From Rhodospirillales bacterium (GTDB lineage Bacteria > Pseudomonadota > Alphaproteobacteria > Reyranellales > Reyranellaceae), in assembly GCA_003153415.1 (NCBI GenBank), contig PLYQ01000079.1, positions 1-39,503 of the forward strand: a stretch of 39,503 bases of DNA, in the 5' to 3' direction. Within the stretch, counting starts at the first letter, position 1. Every line of letters begins with the position of its first letter. Positions 38,596 through 39,503 of the stretch are shown here, piece after piece. Below the pieces are notes generated by a model that had not been told where the DNA came from, searched no databases, and was given only the letters and a program-made list of their open reading frames with translations. Made by a program: the position numbers and the translations under genes.

Positions 38596-39396
38596 GTGTT
38601 GAACGGGTCGGAAACAAAGACGACGTCCGAGGCGATCGCCGGGACACTGCCGTTCCTCCGTCGTTATGCGAGGGCCGTCAGCGGATCCCAGAAGCGCGGC
38701 GACGAGTGGGTGCGCCTCTGTGCCGAGGTCGCCGTCGGCCAGCCCGAGCTGATCGCCGGTGCCGGAGACACAAAACATGGCGTATTCGCCCTGTTTCACC
38801 GCCTGCATCAGCCATTCGATAGCCTGGAGACGAACGGCACCGGGACGGACAGCGTCAGCGGTCGCCTGAAGGAATCGCTCCTGGAAATGGCGCCTCTGCA
38901 ACGCCAGGTACTGCTGCTGAGCGTGCTCGAGGGATTCACCATCGGTGAAGTAGCGCATATTCTCGACATCGACAGCGAAACCACCGAGCGCAGTCTCGCG
39001 GAAGCGCGTCGAGAGCTGCAGCGGGTCGCGGCCGTTCGCGTGCTGGTGATCGAAGATGAGGCGCTGGTCGCGCTCGACATCGCCAACACCGTCCGCGGCG
39101 CCGGCCATGAGGTTGTGGGCATCGCTGCGACGGAGAAATCGGCGGTCGAGCTCGCCAAGAAGCATTCGCCTCATCTCGTCCTGGCGGACGTTCAGCTCCG
39201 CGGTTCCGACAGCGGCATATCTGCCGTCAACGAGATCACGCGGACCATGACCGTTCCGGTGATCTTCGTTACCGCCTTTCCTGAACGACTGTTGACGGGC
39301 AAGGGGGTCGAGCCAGCATTCGTCATTTCGAAGCCGTTCGATTCTGAACTTCTTCGTGCAGCGATCGCCCAGGCCCTCCACACCGTCTCGCTCTGA
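38596..39396 (+). CDS. phyR: PhyR-type response regulator (sigma-like domain + receiver), GTG start
   Basis: N-terminal sigma-like LPFLRRYARAVSGSQKRGDEWVR, LEMAPLQRQVLLLSVLEGFTIGEVAHIL; receiver VRVLVIEDEALVALDIANTVRGAGHEVVG, LVLADVQLRGSDSGISAV, VIFVTAFPERLL. Confidence 0.95.
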   Translation: MLNGSETKTTSEAIAGTLPFLRRYARAVSGSQKRGDEWVRLCAEVAVGQPELIAGAGDTKHGVFALFHRLHQPFDSLETNGTGTDSVSGRLKESLLEMAPLQRQVLLLSVLEGFTIGEVAHILDIDSETTERSLAEARRELQRVAAVRVLVIEDEALVALDIANTVRGAGHEVVGIAATEKSAVELAKKHSPHLVLADVQLRGSDSGISAVNEITRTMTVPVIFVTAFPERLLTGKGVEPAFVISKPFDSELLRAAIAQALHTVSL

Positions 39397-39503
39397 GTTC
39401 GGGTCGGACCACTCGGCCTTTGGGTGCGTCTACGCCGTCAGGTCGACTTGTATCGCCCCCGAGACGTGCCGATATCAATGACTAGAGCAGATTTCGCTTG
39501 AAT

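Overview
GC-rich alphaproteobacterial chromosome segment; the PhyR/NepR/EcfG module is the lineage marker, and no close species can be named from sequence alone. About 1-18 kb is a catabolic/transport region: a Leu/Ile/Val-type binding protein, an MFS transporter, an alpha/beta hydrolase, a Baeyer-Villiger-type monooxygenase, a polar amino-acid ABC importer, and a hydantoin/pyrimidine-like degradation cluster (racemase, flavin reductase, N-carbamoyl-D-amino-acid hydrolase, hydantoinase, DHDPS-family, AtzA-like amidohydrolase). This region is dotted with REP-like palindromes, mostly in inverted pairs, and holds an apparently foreign membrane-anchored TPR gene. About 18-30 kb is housekeeping: ferredoxin-NADP reductase, tRNA-Met(CAT), mnmA, three tandem SlyB-like lipoproteins, and a full isc operon with two cysteine desulfurases. 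About 30-33.9 kb holds a probable selenoneine locus, senA and senB, divergent and sharing a CATG start-codon overlap, with a DUF5680-like gene coupled to senB. About 34-39.5 kb holds anmK, tyrS and the general stress response module (nepR, two EcfG-like sigma factors, phyR), with a consensus EcfG promoter before an unlisted 26-aa membrane ORF. Main points for follow-up: the senA/senB overlap and its DUF5680 neighbour, the EcfG-driven small ORF, a frame disruption in the carbamoylase, a second IscR-like box inside a coding sequence, and the low-GC TPR gene. No CRISPR arrays, integrases or transposases were seen. All family calls are by eye; no searches were run.
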